A stretch of DNA of 64,000 bases from Cristatella mucedo (Eukaryota > Bryozoa > Phylactolaemata > Cristatellidae): assembly GCA_009760855.2 (NCBI GenBank), contig WPIO01000022.1:2923001-2987000 (forward strand), given 5' to 3'. How positions within the stretch are numbered: position 1 is the stretch's first letter; every line of letters begins with the position of its first letter. Position numbers and translations under genes: made by a program. Positions 39,684 to 53,193 of the stretch are shown one piece after another. A model generated the notes under the pieces. It saw only the letters and a list, made by a program, of their open reading frames with translations, was not told where the DNA came from and searched no databases.

Positions 39684-39689
39684 AATAAA
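39684..39689 (+). terminator. Polyadenylation signal AATAAA
   Basis: Canonical hexamer 337 bp after the stop of the 14-exon gene, with T/G-rich sequence (TTTGACTCGTTATGTGTG) following, as expected for a cleavage/polyadenylation site. Confidence 0.6.
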
Positions 39690-40457
39690 GCAGCTTTGAC
39701 TCGTTATGTGTGCAGATCCCGACTAGGCTCAACTGTTTGCTTGTGATCTCAGCCAAAGTATGACTGTAATTATCAGGTGCAGCTTCGTCAGTAAAGGTAA
39801 GGGTTGACCGCAGTATTAGTACATCAGGGTAGGGCTTGGTGGTTGCAAGGCCGATTAAGAAGCACCCACAGCTCTTAGAAGCTGCTGGGAGTGTATATCT
39901 GAGCCTCTTCTATTGCAACCGAATTAGGATACATTTTGGAGGATTGCATTAGAATACAGCCTTGGAAACATCCTTGGCTCTACCATTCAATCCGGGCGTC
40001 AAGCTGAGAAAAGAAAACACGGGAATTGCATCAGGCTGTAGAAGGTCGGGATTAGTGGGCAATGTGGCCTCAGTGCTGATCAGTATCCGGGGCATATGTG
40101 TGCCGAGTATATTAACTCAGATTAGTTTGACTTAAAAGCCTGATGGTAACAAAGTCCTCCTTTTGATGGGTAACTTAGTCGTGGGAGCTGTTATTGCTGT
40201 GGGAGATGTAATTGTGAATATCAAGTGAACTGGAATTGGATTGGATACCATGAGACGAGAAGCTGACAGAACGGCATCATAATGGAGAATTTTCCCTGCC
40301 TTTGCCAAAAGCAGCCGTCGACAAAAAGTCAAGCAAATACAACTGGAACTTTGTTTATGAAATCCAAAATAATTCTGTTTCAACGGAGTGTTATGTATTT
40401 AGTATACGACAGTTTTCCATTAATAGCATGTTATGTAACCCTAAGTAAGATATAACC

Positions 40458-40863
40458 CGGGGGCCGGCAAATTTTTTGGACCGCTAGGCCATTTTAAGAG
40501 GTCAAGAAGGTACACTAGGCCAGAAGAAAACACGCCCACTTCACAGGTCCACCCGAAGGGTGAGTGGCCAGATGAAAAAACAATCGCAGCAGACGCACAA
40601 TGGCAAACGGGAACTATAAGGGTAGACACTTATCACCCCTCCCCGGTCAGCCACTTCGGTTTCAAACAAGCGCCTGATATAAGTTCTAAATATAAACACA
40701 AGCCACAGACGATTTGAGCTGCAACCAGCTGGAATGAAAGGGAATAAAATCGCGACCACTAAATTAGGCCGGATCCAATAATAAATAACTAGAGGGCGTT
40801 AGGACGGACTGGAGTACTAGCTAGGCCATATCTGGCCTAAAGACCAGAGTTTACCGACCTCTG
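40458..40863. mobile_element. hAT-like non-autonomous transposon, 406 bp
   Basis: Begins CGGGGGCCGGCAAATTTTTT and ends AGTTTACCGACCTCTG; the termini are imperfect inverted repeats of the CAGNGGTCGGCAAA type common in hAT elements. Flanking 8-mers ATATAACC (40450-40457) and ATTTAACC (40864-40871) differ at one base, as expected for an aged target-site duplication. Internal GGCC-rich words (TAGGCCA, TGGCCTAA) lie near both ends. No transposase. Confidence 0.75.
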
Positions 40864-41079
40864 ATTTAACCCCTCAAACAGCAGGTGCATATTTAAATCC
40901 TAGGATACTTAGTTTAGAAATACTGCATCCATCATGGGTTAGAGCCTGTATATAAGCCTCACCCATCCAATATTCCCGGCTGTTGGCTGGTACCCTGGAT
41001 GGCACATGTAGGTTGTCTTCTGTACCCTAAGGGAACCACATCTCCATCCGGGTGCTGTAAAGCTTGATGCAAGAGAATA

Positions 41080-41116
41080 TGTGTGTGTGTGTGCGTGCGT
41101 GCGTGTGTGTGTGTGG
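41080..41116. repeat. Imperfect (GT)n/(GC) microsatellite
   Basis: GTGTGTGTGTGCGTGCGTGC followed by more GT, intergenic. Confidence 0.9.
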
Positions 41117-41317
41117 GGGTCACTCATGTGTATGTATATACTTCGATGTAGGTATGCATTTATCTTTTTTAGAAATAAATACTCTGAAGTAAATGCAGCA
41201 TTGTTTCAACCGTGTGCTGCTGCTCAGCTCTCAGTTCCTAGTGACTTTTTCAAGGCAGACGTTTGGTCTAATAAATGCGATGAGCAGTATAGCCGCTCCG
41301 GTTTGGCCAGTAGTTAA

Positions 41318-41462
41318 TTAAGTTACTCGCCTTTGACGACCGGCCAAGGTCAAGGTGCTCGCCTTTGACGATGGAGGTTGTGGGCTCGAGCCCTTCGGCA
41401 CATGCGAAGCATCTGGATAGAGATTAATCTCTTTTAGGGCGCTTTACAGAATGAACTATTTC
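41318..41462 (+). repeat. SINE family B
   Basis: Head with GGTCAAGGTGCTCGCCTTTG, B-box-like GTGGGCTCGAGCCC, and LINE-like tail GGATAGAGATTAATCTCTTT then GGGCGCTTTACA. Confidence 0.75.
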
Positions 41463-41689
41463 AATAATTTATTTTACTATCGGTTTTTATATTGATATTG
41501 CCAAGTAAGATCTTGAGCAAATTCTGCTCAATTTTAGTACTACAGTTTGTATCCAAGACACTGTAATGAGTAGTGGCAGACCGGCTAAAGTCTTTGATCA
41601 AAACTGCAAACCTAGCAACTTTAAGTAAGGGTTCGGAGCTGATCGCTCGCTATGTTCGGCTATCCTTACAGTGTATAACAACCTCAGGA

Positions 41690-42625
41690 TCTCTTAGGGT
41701 GCTAAGCGAATGCATTTTATGTACATCATTTGTCAGCTAGTTTTATCGGATCTCTTGGTATCTCTCGGCAGAGTTTGATGCCATTGATCACCAAGCCTTT
41801 CCTGAGTGATTACCTTCTCGCCTGGGCATCACTGACAGTGCACTACAATGGTTAAAGTCCTATCTTATTAGGAGATTTCAACCCATACCTGCCAATGGTC
41901 TCTAGTCATCAGGCGAACCTTTAAAGTTAAGGGTGGCCCTGAAATTTTCTCTAGGGCATTAAAAAAATGTGGATTTGCTTACTTTGTGGACCCCCGCAGC
42001 CAAGCTGGCCGGTGTATTCTTGACAGCCCGACTAGACTTCTGTAACTCAACACTTTGTAGGGATTTCTGAAAAAGTATGCTTGAATTGTCTGCAAAACTT
42101 TGCAGCTAGGCTTATCTATCGTAAACGCTGCAACTGCCACATTATACTACTGGTTCAATCTTCAACGGCTGACCATTGAGTAGCATATTGACTTCAAAAC
42201 TCGGCCACTCACATGTAGACCCCTTTATTCTTTAGCACTTGGCTATCTTTACCTGAAATACTCTTTATCTAAAATCGTCCCACTCGTTCTTCTTATTCAA
42301 GTCGCTTAACTGTTTCTCTCCCTAACCTCTAATCTTTTGCCGACCACGCCTTCGGTTCGTATGTCATCGAAGCCTGTACCTCACCAGCGAATGATGTCAC
42401 TGCATTTTAAAGACAAAATTTATAATAAAAAAAAGCTACAACTAGCTTGCTCGTCAGGATCGTGCTCTCTCCATGGTGGAGCGTTTTGTTTTATGTATGC
42501 CTATGCATGCTGACATTGTACATGCTTACCAATTGACATGCTTACTTTCCAGCATATGTACCGTGACAGAAGTTTAGTTCTCTTAGGGCACTAAACAAAT
42601 GATTTAAAATATTACTACAATTCTT
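41690..42625 (+). mobile_element. Degraded LINE fragment, plus strand
   Basis: Broken frames recall the RT region (FDAIDH, LRLGITDSALQWLKSYL) and the later ARLDFCNSTL/LCKTLQLGLSIVN tract. The tail AGTTTAGTTCTCTTAGGGCAC is followed by an AT-rich end near 42620. It includes RT sequence further 5' than most copies here. Confidence 0.65.
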
Positions 42626-42826
42626 CCTTTGCGCAGAACTCGCTTGCAAAGCAATACTTATAGTAGTATCATCAATGGCTGGTCACTAATGGGCACATGT
42701 TGCATAAAAACAAGTGGGAGTGTCTTTAGAATTACATTTGGTAATGCTATTGATGTATATGCACGGATTTTGACGTTACATTCAACTATTAGTATGGTTG
42801 AAGCTGCAAGATGAATGGAATGTAAG

Positions 42827-42828
<2 letters not shown>

Positions 42829-42911
<83 letters not shown>

Positions 42912-42968
42912 TATATATATATAATATATATATAGAGAGAGAGAGTATATATATATATAGAGAGAGAG

Positions 42969-42995
<27 letters not shown>
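42829..42995. repeat. Compound (CT)n/(TA)n microsatellite
   Basis: A CT run, then several TA blocks separated by AATA and GAGAGAGAG interruptions. Confidence 0.97.
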
Positions 42996-42999
<4 letters not shown>

Positions 43000-43414
43000 C
43001 CCTGAAAATATGTGTGTTTATACACCGTAAAAGCTTGTAAGCTTTGAATGCATCTAGTGCAACGAAGATCTCAGTAAATAAATCACTTATGCTTCTTGTG
43101 CTTACGTATCGGTCTGCAAAAGGTACGTCTAGCAAGGCAAACAAGAAAGTATTTTCCGGTAACTTTGTGACATTTCAAAAGCTGCCAACAATGTAAAGGA
43201 TGCTTTAAGAGATTTACTACAGCCTATTGGCAATAGAAATTTTGGAATTCATCGACACATTTTTGGTTTTGGGGAGAATAAACTTAGTTTGGTAAGATTC
43301 TCTCAAGTTAGAGCAGTATTAATTACTGTCCCGCTTGATATTTTCTGCTTACCTGCTTACATGTTAGTACTTAATACGATTCGCTAGCCTGCTTCGAGTT
43401 GCTAGTTCTGCCAG

Positions 43415-43539
43415 TACCGATAACTCAGATGTGATGTTTTAACACCCGTTAGTTGTGTTGTCTTATGCGCAAATGACTACCGATAACTCAGATGTGATGT
43501 TTAACACCCGTTAGTTGTGTTGTCTTATGCGCAAATGAC
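43415..43539. repeat. 62-63-bp tandem duplication
   Basis: The unit starting TACCGATAACTCAGATGTGA occurs twice in direct tandem (43415-43477, 43478-43539). The only difference is one T in a T-run. Confidence 0.95.
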
Positions 43540-43554
43540 TGGTTTCGGAGCTAC

Positions 43555-43771
<217 letters not shown>

Positions 43772-44099
43772 ACAATAATCTGATGGGAGTCTATCGTGTA
43801 TTGCTCCGTTTGCTTTGGGTAGCACGGAGAACTGCCTAACATCAAGAATGCGCACAGCCTTGAGATGCGGCAAGACCGAATGGGCTGCCTGAGGTGGCTT
43901 TGCGGGCTTTTTTTTGAGTTGCAGCATACATCGAAGATGGACACTATCGCTCCTGTCCTCAAGATCGGATGTGCTGTGCAACCGACCCATGACTTGCTGA
44001 TCAAGTCCTTCTGCCCTATTATCAGTAGTTGTATCAAAATTAAGCTGTAAGTCATGCAGTAAGCCGAAGATCTTAGGTACCTTGGAGATGACTATATCT

Positions 44100-44268
44100 T
44101 TAAAAAATATAATTCATTTGTATAGCGCCTTAAGAAAACTTAATGTATATCCAGGCACTTCACATGTGCCACAGGGCTCCAGCTCACGACCTCGGTCATC
44201 AAATGCGTTTACCTTGGCCCCGGTCATCAAAGGCGAGCACCTTAACCCCTTGGCCAAATCCTAGGCTG
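44100..44268 (-). repeat. SINE family B
   Basis: Reverse orientation: TTGGCCAAGGGGTTAAGGTG head, two GACCGGGG/GACCGAGG modules, LINE-like tail and ATTTGTATAGCGCC end. Confidence 0.78.
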
Positions 44269-45087
44269 TCACCTTCCGCGAAGTGAGAGGGATGGAGATA
44301 CTCAATGAAATAAAGGTCGAGGTTAAAGCTTTGTCTCTCCCCCTACTGCCAACCGGTGGTCACAAAGTTCTCATGTGAAAAAATGTATTTTCATTTCTTT
44401 CACGTGGTTAGTACTTGTCTAAAGGCTTACTGGGGGAGGGTGCTCGACAGGAGATAGGTCAAGGCCTTACAGATCTTTCAGCAGTCAATGCACAGTAGTC
44501 GGTGTGGAGGCTGCCCATCATTTCCACGGTATTGGTGGATAGTTTGTAGTGATTCTTACTCTCGAGTCACCAAAGTTTGGTCCTTTGAAATTGGCAGTCC
44601 TCTATTCCGAGATTGGCCAAATACTATCCAGCCAGGACCTAAGACAGCCAATCCATTTGAACACGGATGACATGTAGTGTCTGGTTAGGTGCGACTTTTC
44701 CTTAGCGAAATCCAAAAACTGCGATCAGCGTTTGGGAGCCTATTTAATGCTCTTTACCAAGGCGTACGAACTGATTCAAATCGTGCATTGAAGAAGGGGA
44801 TATCTCCATAACGAGGTTTGATATCTTGGCCTAGCAAGTTGTATGCATTGAACAAGCCTTTCGAAATATCGTTGAGGGTGATTTATTTATATAGCTTGCT
44901 CCCCCTATCAAATACTGTAGAATTTTATTGAGATCAATGCCAAAACTCCTTGATATTGTATATCAACTTTTGGGATACAGTTTATAATTAACATTTTCCA
45001 GAAACGTCAGTACTAGGAGCTTCCCTAGAAGCCAAAATCAGTCAAAAAGAGCGTGATTTTCCTCAAAGCTCGGATTTTGTCTGGCCG

Positions 45088-45242
45088 CCCAGGTTTGACC
45101 CAAAGGTAAGGCGGTCGCCTTTGATGACCGAGGTCAAGGTGAATACATTTCAATGACCAAGGTCGTGGGCTTGAGTCCTGTGGCATATATGAAGCGCCTT
45201 GATAGAGATTAAGTTCTCTTGGGGTGCTATAAAAAGGACTTG
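45088..45242 (+). repeat. SINE family B
   Basis: CAAAGGTAAGGCGGTCGCC head, GTCGTGGGCTTGAGTCC B-box region, AGCGCCTTGATAGAGATTAA and TCTCTTGGGGTGCTATAAAA tail. Confidence 0.78.
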
Positions 45243-45640
45243 CAATTTTTTAAAGAGCAGCCTATTCTGGGACGTGACCAGGAATTGTTCTAGGGGAAGG
45301 CTCAATACTGACCTTTCCGTAGAATTTTAGAAAAGGCGTCGGTTCCACCTCAACGCTAAAGTCACAGGACTACTTTCTGGCACATTTAAAACTGACTTTC
45401 AAGACGCTGCTCTGCTCTCCTCCGAATAATGTACAGATAAGACGTAGCTAGCTCTTTAATCGAGTTTCTGAATTAGCTGTGAACCTTGAATAGATAAACG
45501 TTCAACTTTATGTCCAATCTTGCGATTAAATTTTTCAAGTAAAGGTAGAGGTTTAAAGAACAAGCCGAGTACCGCGAGTTTAATTGTTTCGACTGTGCTC
45601 ATCTCCAGGTAGCAGCTTTCCTACCGGGTAACACTAGTTA

Positions 45641-47000
45641 TTGTCGCTGATAATAGAAGTTTCTCGAGCATTCTGCTCTCGCGAGTCTCTCCACGTAAGT
45701 GGCGGTAATATGACGCACGATGCTGAGGAGCCGACGACTACTGGCGACAGACTCTTTCGCCGCCCCGGAAAGATGCAGCGACGGCGATATACGGCCTTGG
45801 CCCTTGGCGCTGGTTTGTCACTTGATGCGCCGCACGCAGCCTTCATTGCCGGGTTCTGTTTTACTGCCCGAAGCCCTGTTCATACACTAGCAGAAAGTCG
45901 GACATAATCTGAATAGTACACAAAGAGTTGGTTAAGCTTATGACCTGGTCGACATACTTCTGAACGGCGCCACGCTATGGCGACAGACACGTGATTCGTA
46001 CATTTCTATCCGATGAAAAGCTAACGCGCACAGCAAGAGCTACTGAACTAAATAGAAAATGTATGCAGGTTTAAAGACCGAGCATCCAAGACAGCTGCTC
46101 TAAAGGATTAGGGTGAGGTAGTTTAGGAGATCCTTGCAAAGAGTGCCCTAACTGCACTTTGGTCTTGTATTTCGAGTCCTTACCAGACTTTAGTGACGAC
46201 AGAGCTCTATAATAAGAGTTGTCGTGAGCTCAGGGTAATGACATTTGTCAGATCATCGCTGGCATAGCATTGAGAAAAACTTCCTAAGCTGCGGGGGGGG
46301 GTGGGCCGACGGCAGTACTGTCGATCCTTACCACAGGCTCTTTACGCTTACCCACGTTTGAATACTAAGTGCATCTAGCTGTTTGAAACTCTGCAGTCTG
46401 ACAGCGAGGCGGAAGAGCGATAGACCAAAAGATGTAAATCTGAGGCAGGACTTCTGGTGCCTTCTGGCGCCCTCTGTCTCCAGTCCAGTCCGCCGCGCTT
46501 GAGTTGCTTAACTGGTTGTCATTAAGTTGGTTCGGCTCTACGCGACTGGTCCGTCATCTTTCTGCACAGAGATTCGCCGCTTCTCGCCGCTACCGAGTGT
46601 GAAAGCCATTGTAATCCCACTAGTTCACGCGGCTTCGCTTTTCAACTGAGCATAACTTCGGCATAGCTTAGCGAGCGCTCCGCAACGCTCTTCGAATAGC
46701 AATTTCCTATGCTGTTGAGAGACGGTACTGGCATCCAGTGTCCAAGTGGAACGCCGGTTTCAGTGCACCTGCTGAACGCGACTGAACATGCCGCGGCAAC
46801 AAACGAGTGGCGCAGGCCAACAAGCTGTGAGCCGCTCCTGCCCGGTTAGGTGCTGGGGTAGAGGAATGGCTGCCGGCTGGCCGGGATGGCCGTATTGATA
46901 GCTGGATGCTATGTGGAGGGGTGGGGTTGAGGGGCTAGCCGTTTTCGGATTGTAGGCGTTGGCGGCTTTTGGCCCCCTACCCATGCCCCAGGTCTAGTTC
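45641..47000. other. GC-rich islands with unassigned open frames
   Basis: 45641-45907 (plus, 88 codons; MSLIIEVSRAFCSRESLH...) and 46760-46984 (minus, 74 codons; Pro-rich, SSYQYGHPGQPAAIPLPQ) stand out from the AT-richer surroundings. They could be first exons or promoters of unseen genes. No family is recognised and no splice partner was found. Confidence 0.25.
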
Positions 47001-48269
47001 ATCGGCGGCGTCAACTCTCTATAGACGTTCCGCTAATTCGGTGAGAGCTGCTCGGCGTGTTTTATCAGCATACCAATCGTCACAGTTTTGCAGCACCTAA
47101 CGAAGAAGGCATTCTTTTAGGTTTATTGCCGGCAATTGGTCGCAGGAGGGCCAGCTGTAGTAGGTTTATGACATGATCAGCTGATGATTTTATTGGCATT
47201 TATGGCTGTTGGCTTAAGATCTAAGCACGTGGTAGAGCTATGCGTGCTTAATATTGCCGAGGATATCCACGTGCTGCATCTATCCCTTCTCCAGTCCTAG
47301 TTATTCCAATTTTATTTCACGGACTGGCTGTTCGCTAATTCTGCGGCTCAGCAGACGGAAATGGCGACAGCTGGGTGCTGGAAGCCTTCACAGCAGCAAC
47401 CAGTGGAACACAAAGCAGAGATTGAAACAGAAACTTTCAATTGTAATTCCTCCAGTTATCGAGCCTCACTGCTGTTCTTTATTCCTTTGAAGCTCCTACA
47501 ACTAAGTTATTTCGTCACTGCAGTTTCAAATGTCGCTAGAAAAGGCTACCTTAATTAGAGATAGTACTTGTTTGCTATCCTCACCTGATATCATATCCTA
47601 TCCTCACCTGATGATCCCCTTTTGATATCGCAAACTTAAACCTTTTCGAGCTAAGTAAATCCATGTAAAATTTAAAGGTTGCTCCCTCGCATTGATCTGC
47701 AAGGAAGCTGCTTCTGTTGCATATTCGGTTGCTCTGTCGAAGCCAGCGGTATCAATAGTAATAATTTCCACGAAGCGTCCGGTGGCTAAGCAGGTTGTGT
47801 AAGTCCTTCTACCTTTCCACGACGGTTGCAATGATTGAGTCCGATTCTTTACGAGCGGTAGTACGTGATGCAAACTGCCCAGCAGAGTGATAGGCTCGAG
47901 AGTGGTGTAAAGTTGATCCGGCTACCACACGCAGGAGGCCCCAGATAGCGATGCGATTCTTGACCCCTGCTATCCTTTTGCCTGTAGGGCCATTTTTTGC
48001 CGTGCCAGACTCAGCCGGCAGATTGCTGCCCTGACAAAAGGGCTATTGTCAATTGCCCTTTGTGAATTTTACTAACCGCTAGGATGTGCGGGTCGCGGTC
48101 TTATAGTAAGTGACCTTACTGAAGACGCAGACCAAAGCCGACGATGTGGGGATGTGGATCGGCTACTTCAATTACTCTCATAAATCAGTGAGTGTTCCTA
48201 ATCTCCAGTCGCCGGCCGCACTAAAAAAATCCAGGCGAGTCTCTGAATCAACCAAATTTTAGCATAGTA

Positions 48270-48780
48270 ATAATGAATTGTATTTTACTCCATAAGAGAA
48301 CCAAACCTCTTTCTCGGCACTTCCCATATGCTGGAAAGAAAGCATGTCAACTGGTTGGCGATAAAGCGAACTATTTCGGCACGCAAATGCACGAAAGACA
48401 AATTCACATGGACCAAAGAAAGGCTATGAGAACAAATGTACATTTTTTATCAAGTCGGGGGATGTCTTGATTGGCAGCACTCGAACTGAAGGCGAGGTTT
48501 TCAAAGAATTTAAGGTCCGTAAGGGCGAAAGCAAATGTCGAGAGCCAGAGGAGCAGGAGGTTTGACGCGAAGCCCGAGTATTTCGAATAGCTAGGCCGTC
48601 ACAAGAGAATGGGGTCCCGCGATCAATCTGGGCCAAATGTGGCCGATCTGGCGGTCCAGAACTTTCTGGATAATAATCGTGTAAGAAATTTATATTGCGC
48701 CCTAGGGCCCTAGGAGAACTGTGTCTCTTCCTGGGCACGCACGTATGCTGGAACGGAAGCATTTGAAGAGGTTAGTTTTG
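48270..48780 (-). mobile_element. Two LINE 3' remnants in tandem
   Basis: 48270-48530 carries the family tail and 3' region in reverse (CCATAAGAGAACCAAACCTC, CAAGTCGGGGGATGTCTTG). A second tail starts at about 48690 (ATTGCGCCCTAGGGCCCTAG). Confidence 0.65.
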
Positions 48781-49084
48781 GATTGAGCTCTGATGCCCTG
48801 CCCATAATAATGTATCTCCTTTTTTTGCCATTGCGGCTCTGCCATCTGTAATAAGCTTCATCCACACTGAAAGGGCTTCGTACGTCATGGTGGCAGCGGT
48901 CTATGCGTGTAGATGCCATCCTTCAAGCAATCGTTGTAAGAGCCCACAAAGAGCTCTCAGGATTACGATTTCATCAAAGATCAACGAAAGACTTTGAAGG
49001 AGTCTGGACAACCAACTGAAATGTACCAATAGACCTAGGCTCCTTTGTGGCCCCTATCTCTTTATGTTGCAGATAGAATATTAA

Positions 49085-49330
49085 TAATAATAATAATTCA
49101 TTTGTATAGCGCCCTCAGAACCGAGTATCTTTTTAGGCACTTTACAGATGCTGTATAGAAAGGCACTTTACAGATGCTGTATAGAAAGCATTACCAAATG
49201 ATTGGTGCTAAGCAGCAAGCACAGTTTAAGCAGGTACATTTTCACGAAAGACGGATCTCAAAGACCCACTAGATGCTGCAATAAGCATGTGCGTCTTAAG
49301 CTTGTTTAACGACAAGATAGAATAAACGAC
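49085..49330 (-). mobile_element. LINE 3' remnant with internal 26-bp duplication
   Basis: Starts with (AAT)n, then ATTTGTATAGCGCCCTCAGA. The 26-bp unit AGGCACTTTACAGATGCTGT... is present twice (49135-49160, 49161-49186). Confidence 0.7.
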
Positions 49331-51149
49331 ATTGTACTGCATCCTCTCAATTCCATGACTTGAATCCTGAGAGATATACTCCGTTCTATCCGCATCTAGT
49401 GGAACTCCTTTAGCAGCGAATGAAGCAAGAATACAAATTTGATCGCGATTGCATGATCTAGCTTCACAACACTTGCGCTGACAATTAGAGAGGGAGCACA
49501 GCTCAATATGATGTGCAGGGCTTTATTATGATGCTATATATAAATCCAATGAGATGAGAGTTGCAGTAGCCAAGCCTACAACTTACTGAAGCATTGATGG
49601 AATGTAACTTGAAAGGAGTAACAGGCTCCTAAAGCATCACCATAGTGATAATAGTCAAGGTGTCGATGTGCTGAAAAGAAAGATTAATATAGCAGGACAT
49701 GAATGCAAAGCTCATTTTTATTAATTGTATGTTTTTAGAATATATGGCTGGTGTTTCAAGGATAAAAATATGTTTTGCTTTGTGAATGCTAGCAATATCT
49801 AGTCTTTTGGATGACCGTTCATCTTTTTATTGCTGCAGTTACAGGGCCTCGTCCTTGACCACAGTCCACATTTCTGAGTAGGTGAGTCTTAAAATCAGCC
49901 TTCAAGATCTGCCCTGCTGCAGGTAATTTCCGGTACAAAATTCTAGGGCAGGGTAGCTCACCAGGCAAATTACCTACCTCTAACCTCTCAAGGAACTGCA
50001 AGGAGCAGCCAGCCTGCTAGATCCCCAGGATCTGAGAAACCTATCCGGTTATTTGGCCTGAAACAGCAGAAGAAAGAAACCTGACAGTTGCGACTTTATG
50101 AACCTAGTGGACGAGGAACGGCTGAGCGAAAGTGATTCGACCCAGACGGCAGCTTGCAGTGATCATGCAGCTCAAGACTCAAATGTAGTTCAAGCAGTGG
50201 TTGAGCAAAATGTAAGAATGCATGCCGAATCTAAGCAAGCTTTTGACTATGATAGCCGACTGACCTGAAAATCTTAAACATGCCTGCATATATTGAGTGC
50301 GGCTTGCATCACAGAGCTTGAGTATACACACAAACAGAGTGGGGGAGTTGCAGGCATCGTGAGGCTTTACTCAAGTCAAGATCACCACAGGCAAAGGCTG
50401 CGACATAAATTACTTAGATAGTACTAGGTTTCAATCATAAGTGCAGCGATCCATTTGCAGGAGTTGCCACTAGCCAGCTTGCACAGGCTCAGGAGCTTAT
50501 GATGGTATGTCCAAGATTGACATCGAACATTGGCCTTTGATGACTTCTCTCTCATACATTATTTGGTATACATACAGTATTTGGTAACCGGGGTGAAACA
50601 ATTGGCATAGACGAGTAAGTAAGTGCAAGCAGCCAAGGCCTCAGGAATAATGTCATGTCGCTCCGTTTCTCTTTCATCGATGGAAGTAAGGTGCAGAGCT
50701 GTTAAATTGAGATTGTTTCCCACTGTATAAAATAAAAGTAGCTATGTAATAGCTCCGTTTGAAAATCCACGATGTTTGAGCATACCAATAAATACTAATT
50801 CCTTGGTAAAAAAGAAAACCTATGATCTTGCTCTCGATGACTAAGAGTTATGGCCTTCAAAATAGTCAGGGATTTATTTAGAGATATGGAGCCTGATTGC
50901 TAATCTTAGTTGCATTGCCTTTTTAGTGAAAGACCAAGTGCAAGTGATAGTGAAAGAGGCCGAATCAAGTATTCCTTGTGCTTGCTTTAGGGGCGTATAT
51001 GGACCCACAATAACATAATATTTATAGGGCATTGGCCATTAGTTGGACATAAAAAAGTTAGACCTTGTAAATATAGCTTTAATCTTTCGACTCTGACATG
51101 GCAATAAACGTCGAGATCATTTTAAACTGCTAGTGGATTCTTGGATTTT

Positions 51150-51293
51150 ATATAATTCATTTGTATAGCGCCCCAAGAGAACTTAATCTCTATTCAGGCG
51201 CTTCACATATGCCTCAGGGCTCGAGCCCACGACCTCAGCCAGACCGTGGTCGGGGGCGAGCGCCTTAACCGCTGGACCAAACCAGCTCGGCAT
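51150..51293 (-). repeat. SINE family B, well preserved
   Basis: Reverse orientation: GTCCAGCGGTTAAGGCGCTC head, GTCGTGGGCTCGAGCCC, GCGCCTGAATAGAGATTAAG tail and ATACAAATGAATTATAT end. A good model for the family. Confidence 0.82.
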
Positions 51294-52684
51294 TTTAGTC
51301 AGAGCGGGGACATTTTTTCAGTTATGCCATACGGTCGGTTCAAAATTGCTTGTTGCTATGCACTAATCATGGCCAGTGTCCTCCAGCTAGCTTACACAGG
51401 CCCATGCTGGCTTACTTATATCAACATTTTTTGCAGAACATGTCATGACGTTTATACAATCTATCAACGACGTCCAAAATAATTATTACCAAGTGATTCC
51501 ACTACTACTTGAAATACTACTACCAGATCAAAATACCAGATAGTACAATATAGCCTGCCTACTAAACTTTTCTCTGCCGATTAAAGTCAATTTTGACCGG
51601 TTTTGCCAGCCACGAACAACTTTTGCACGACCAACTCCACCTGATGTTAATGCAGCTCGTTGATGATTTTGCTCAAATCCCTGCGATGATCTTGCTGTTC
51701 GGAGGGATGGACATACACTAGTTGGATCTTAAATGCAGTTTTACACACACATGAGAAGCAGTCACTCTCTTCCCAGCCGCAAACACTAACAGGCCAGCAG
51801 ACACTGGCATGTTGGCTTCAAAGCAGATTGGCTGACCCTCACTCTTGCGGGTGGAAGCAACGGCGATGACCTCAGAAGGTAGAGCTTGACGAAATGTGGT
51901 ACGGTCATGCAAGAATTACTGGGAGCAGTACTGCTCTTTATTCAGAAAGTGCTCCATTGTCACGACGACCGTGATGACGATGAAGAGAGGGATGATGAAG
52001 GTGATAATGGTGTCGAAGATGGTACAGCTGATACACAAAGCTGAGCTTACAATGCAACTAATAAACTAGCAGACTTGACTGCAAGATCGTTCAATTTAGG
52101 ACATCTATACGATCAGTTTTGTCACATGGGCTATCAGGTGCAGTCCTACCAGCAGCAAATTCATTGCCTCATGAGTTGAGGAAGGAGAGGAAGAAGTAGA
52201 TAACTTGAAACAGCCTTCTACGTTCCTACCCCCTCACACGATATAGTTGTTACTCGCGATCCTTTCAGTCAATCGGGGATACCATTGTGTGTTGCACATC
52301 CGGCCAGTCATTTCCAATGCTTATTGCAGAGGTAGATCCAGAAGCAACATTCACTCTTGGTTAGCTCGCTTCGGTGAAGTATGCTTGTACTCAATGAACG
52401 CCTGGTAACTAAGTTTGTTCCACGGCTCATGTGAAACATTGGCAACTTTACTTCGGAAAAGGTAAACAATCTGACCGTAAGCTCAGCTTTAGAAAGCAAG
52501 ATCATGTCCTTACTAGAGGCGATAAATCTCAAGGGCTGCTACCAAATCTGACGAATGGAGAATGGTTGCAGCCATGTTTCAGTGGTTGTAGGACATTCCC
52601 CCCTAAACGTTCACATTTCCCCCGGGCATTCCCTCCAGGGTATGACGTTTCCCCCCACGTTGATGAATGTACAACTAAGAATAC

Positions 52685-52686
<2 letters not shown>

Positions 52687-52731
<45 letters not shown>
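52687..52731. repeat. (AT)n microsatellite
   Basis: About 22 AT units next to the left C-rich arm. Confidence 0.96.
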
Positions 52732-52732
<1 letters not shown>

Positions 52733-53097
52733 GTGATCAAACGAAGTTCACACTCTATTAAAATAAAATCGACTCAGTATAATTAGAAGAATGGATGGAT
52801 TGGAAGGATGGTTTCTAATGGAGCGAGCGGCGGCGGTGGTTGCAGCAGCTGGGGCGAGCTATGCAGCTCGGTCCCACGGGAGTTGGGTCCTGCTCGACAC
52901 CGCGAGGCACTTGTTCGTACCCGTCAAAGCGGACGCGGGCTACGGCATGCCGCGCGTTCCTGCAAATGAGCGCTAAGCTTCAGAGGTCTACTGAGTATAA
53001 CTCGAGCTCAAGAGATCTAGTGACGCCCTAATGCGTGCGGAATACGAGCAAGGATGGATTTAGGCGGAGGAGGAGGCGCAGTCCGCCATAATGCCTA

Positions 53098-53193
53098 AAT
53101 TCTAAACCCTAAACTCTAAACCCTAAACTCCAAAACCCTAAACACCACACCCTAAACTCTAAACCCTAAAACACTAAACCCTTAAACCTAAAC
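53098..53193. repeat. Degenerate CCCTAAA-type array
   Basis: About a dozen imperfect units, mostly AAACCCTA and AAACTCTA. Resembles an interstitial (TTTAGGG)n-like sequence, although the usual animal telomere repeat is TTAGGG. Confidence 0.85.

Noticed and set aside
42782..43144. 120-codon ORF with Ile/Tyr and Arg/Glu repeats
   Set aside because: Produced by the compound (CT)n/(TA)n array.
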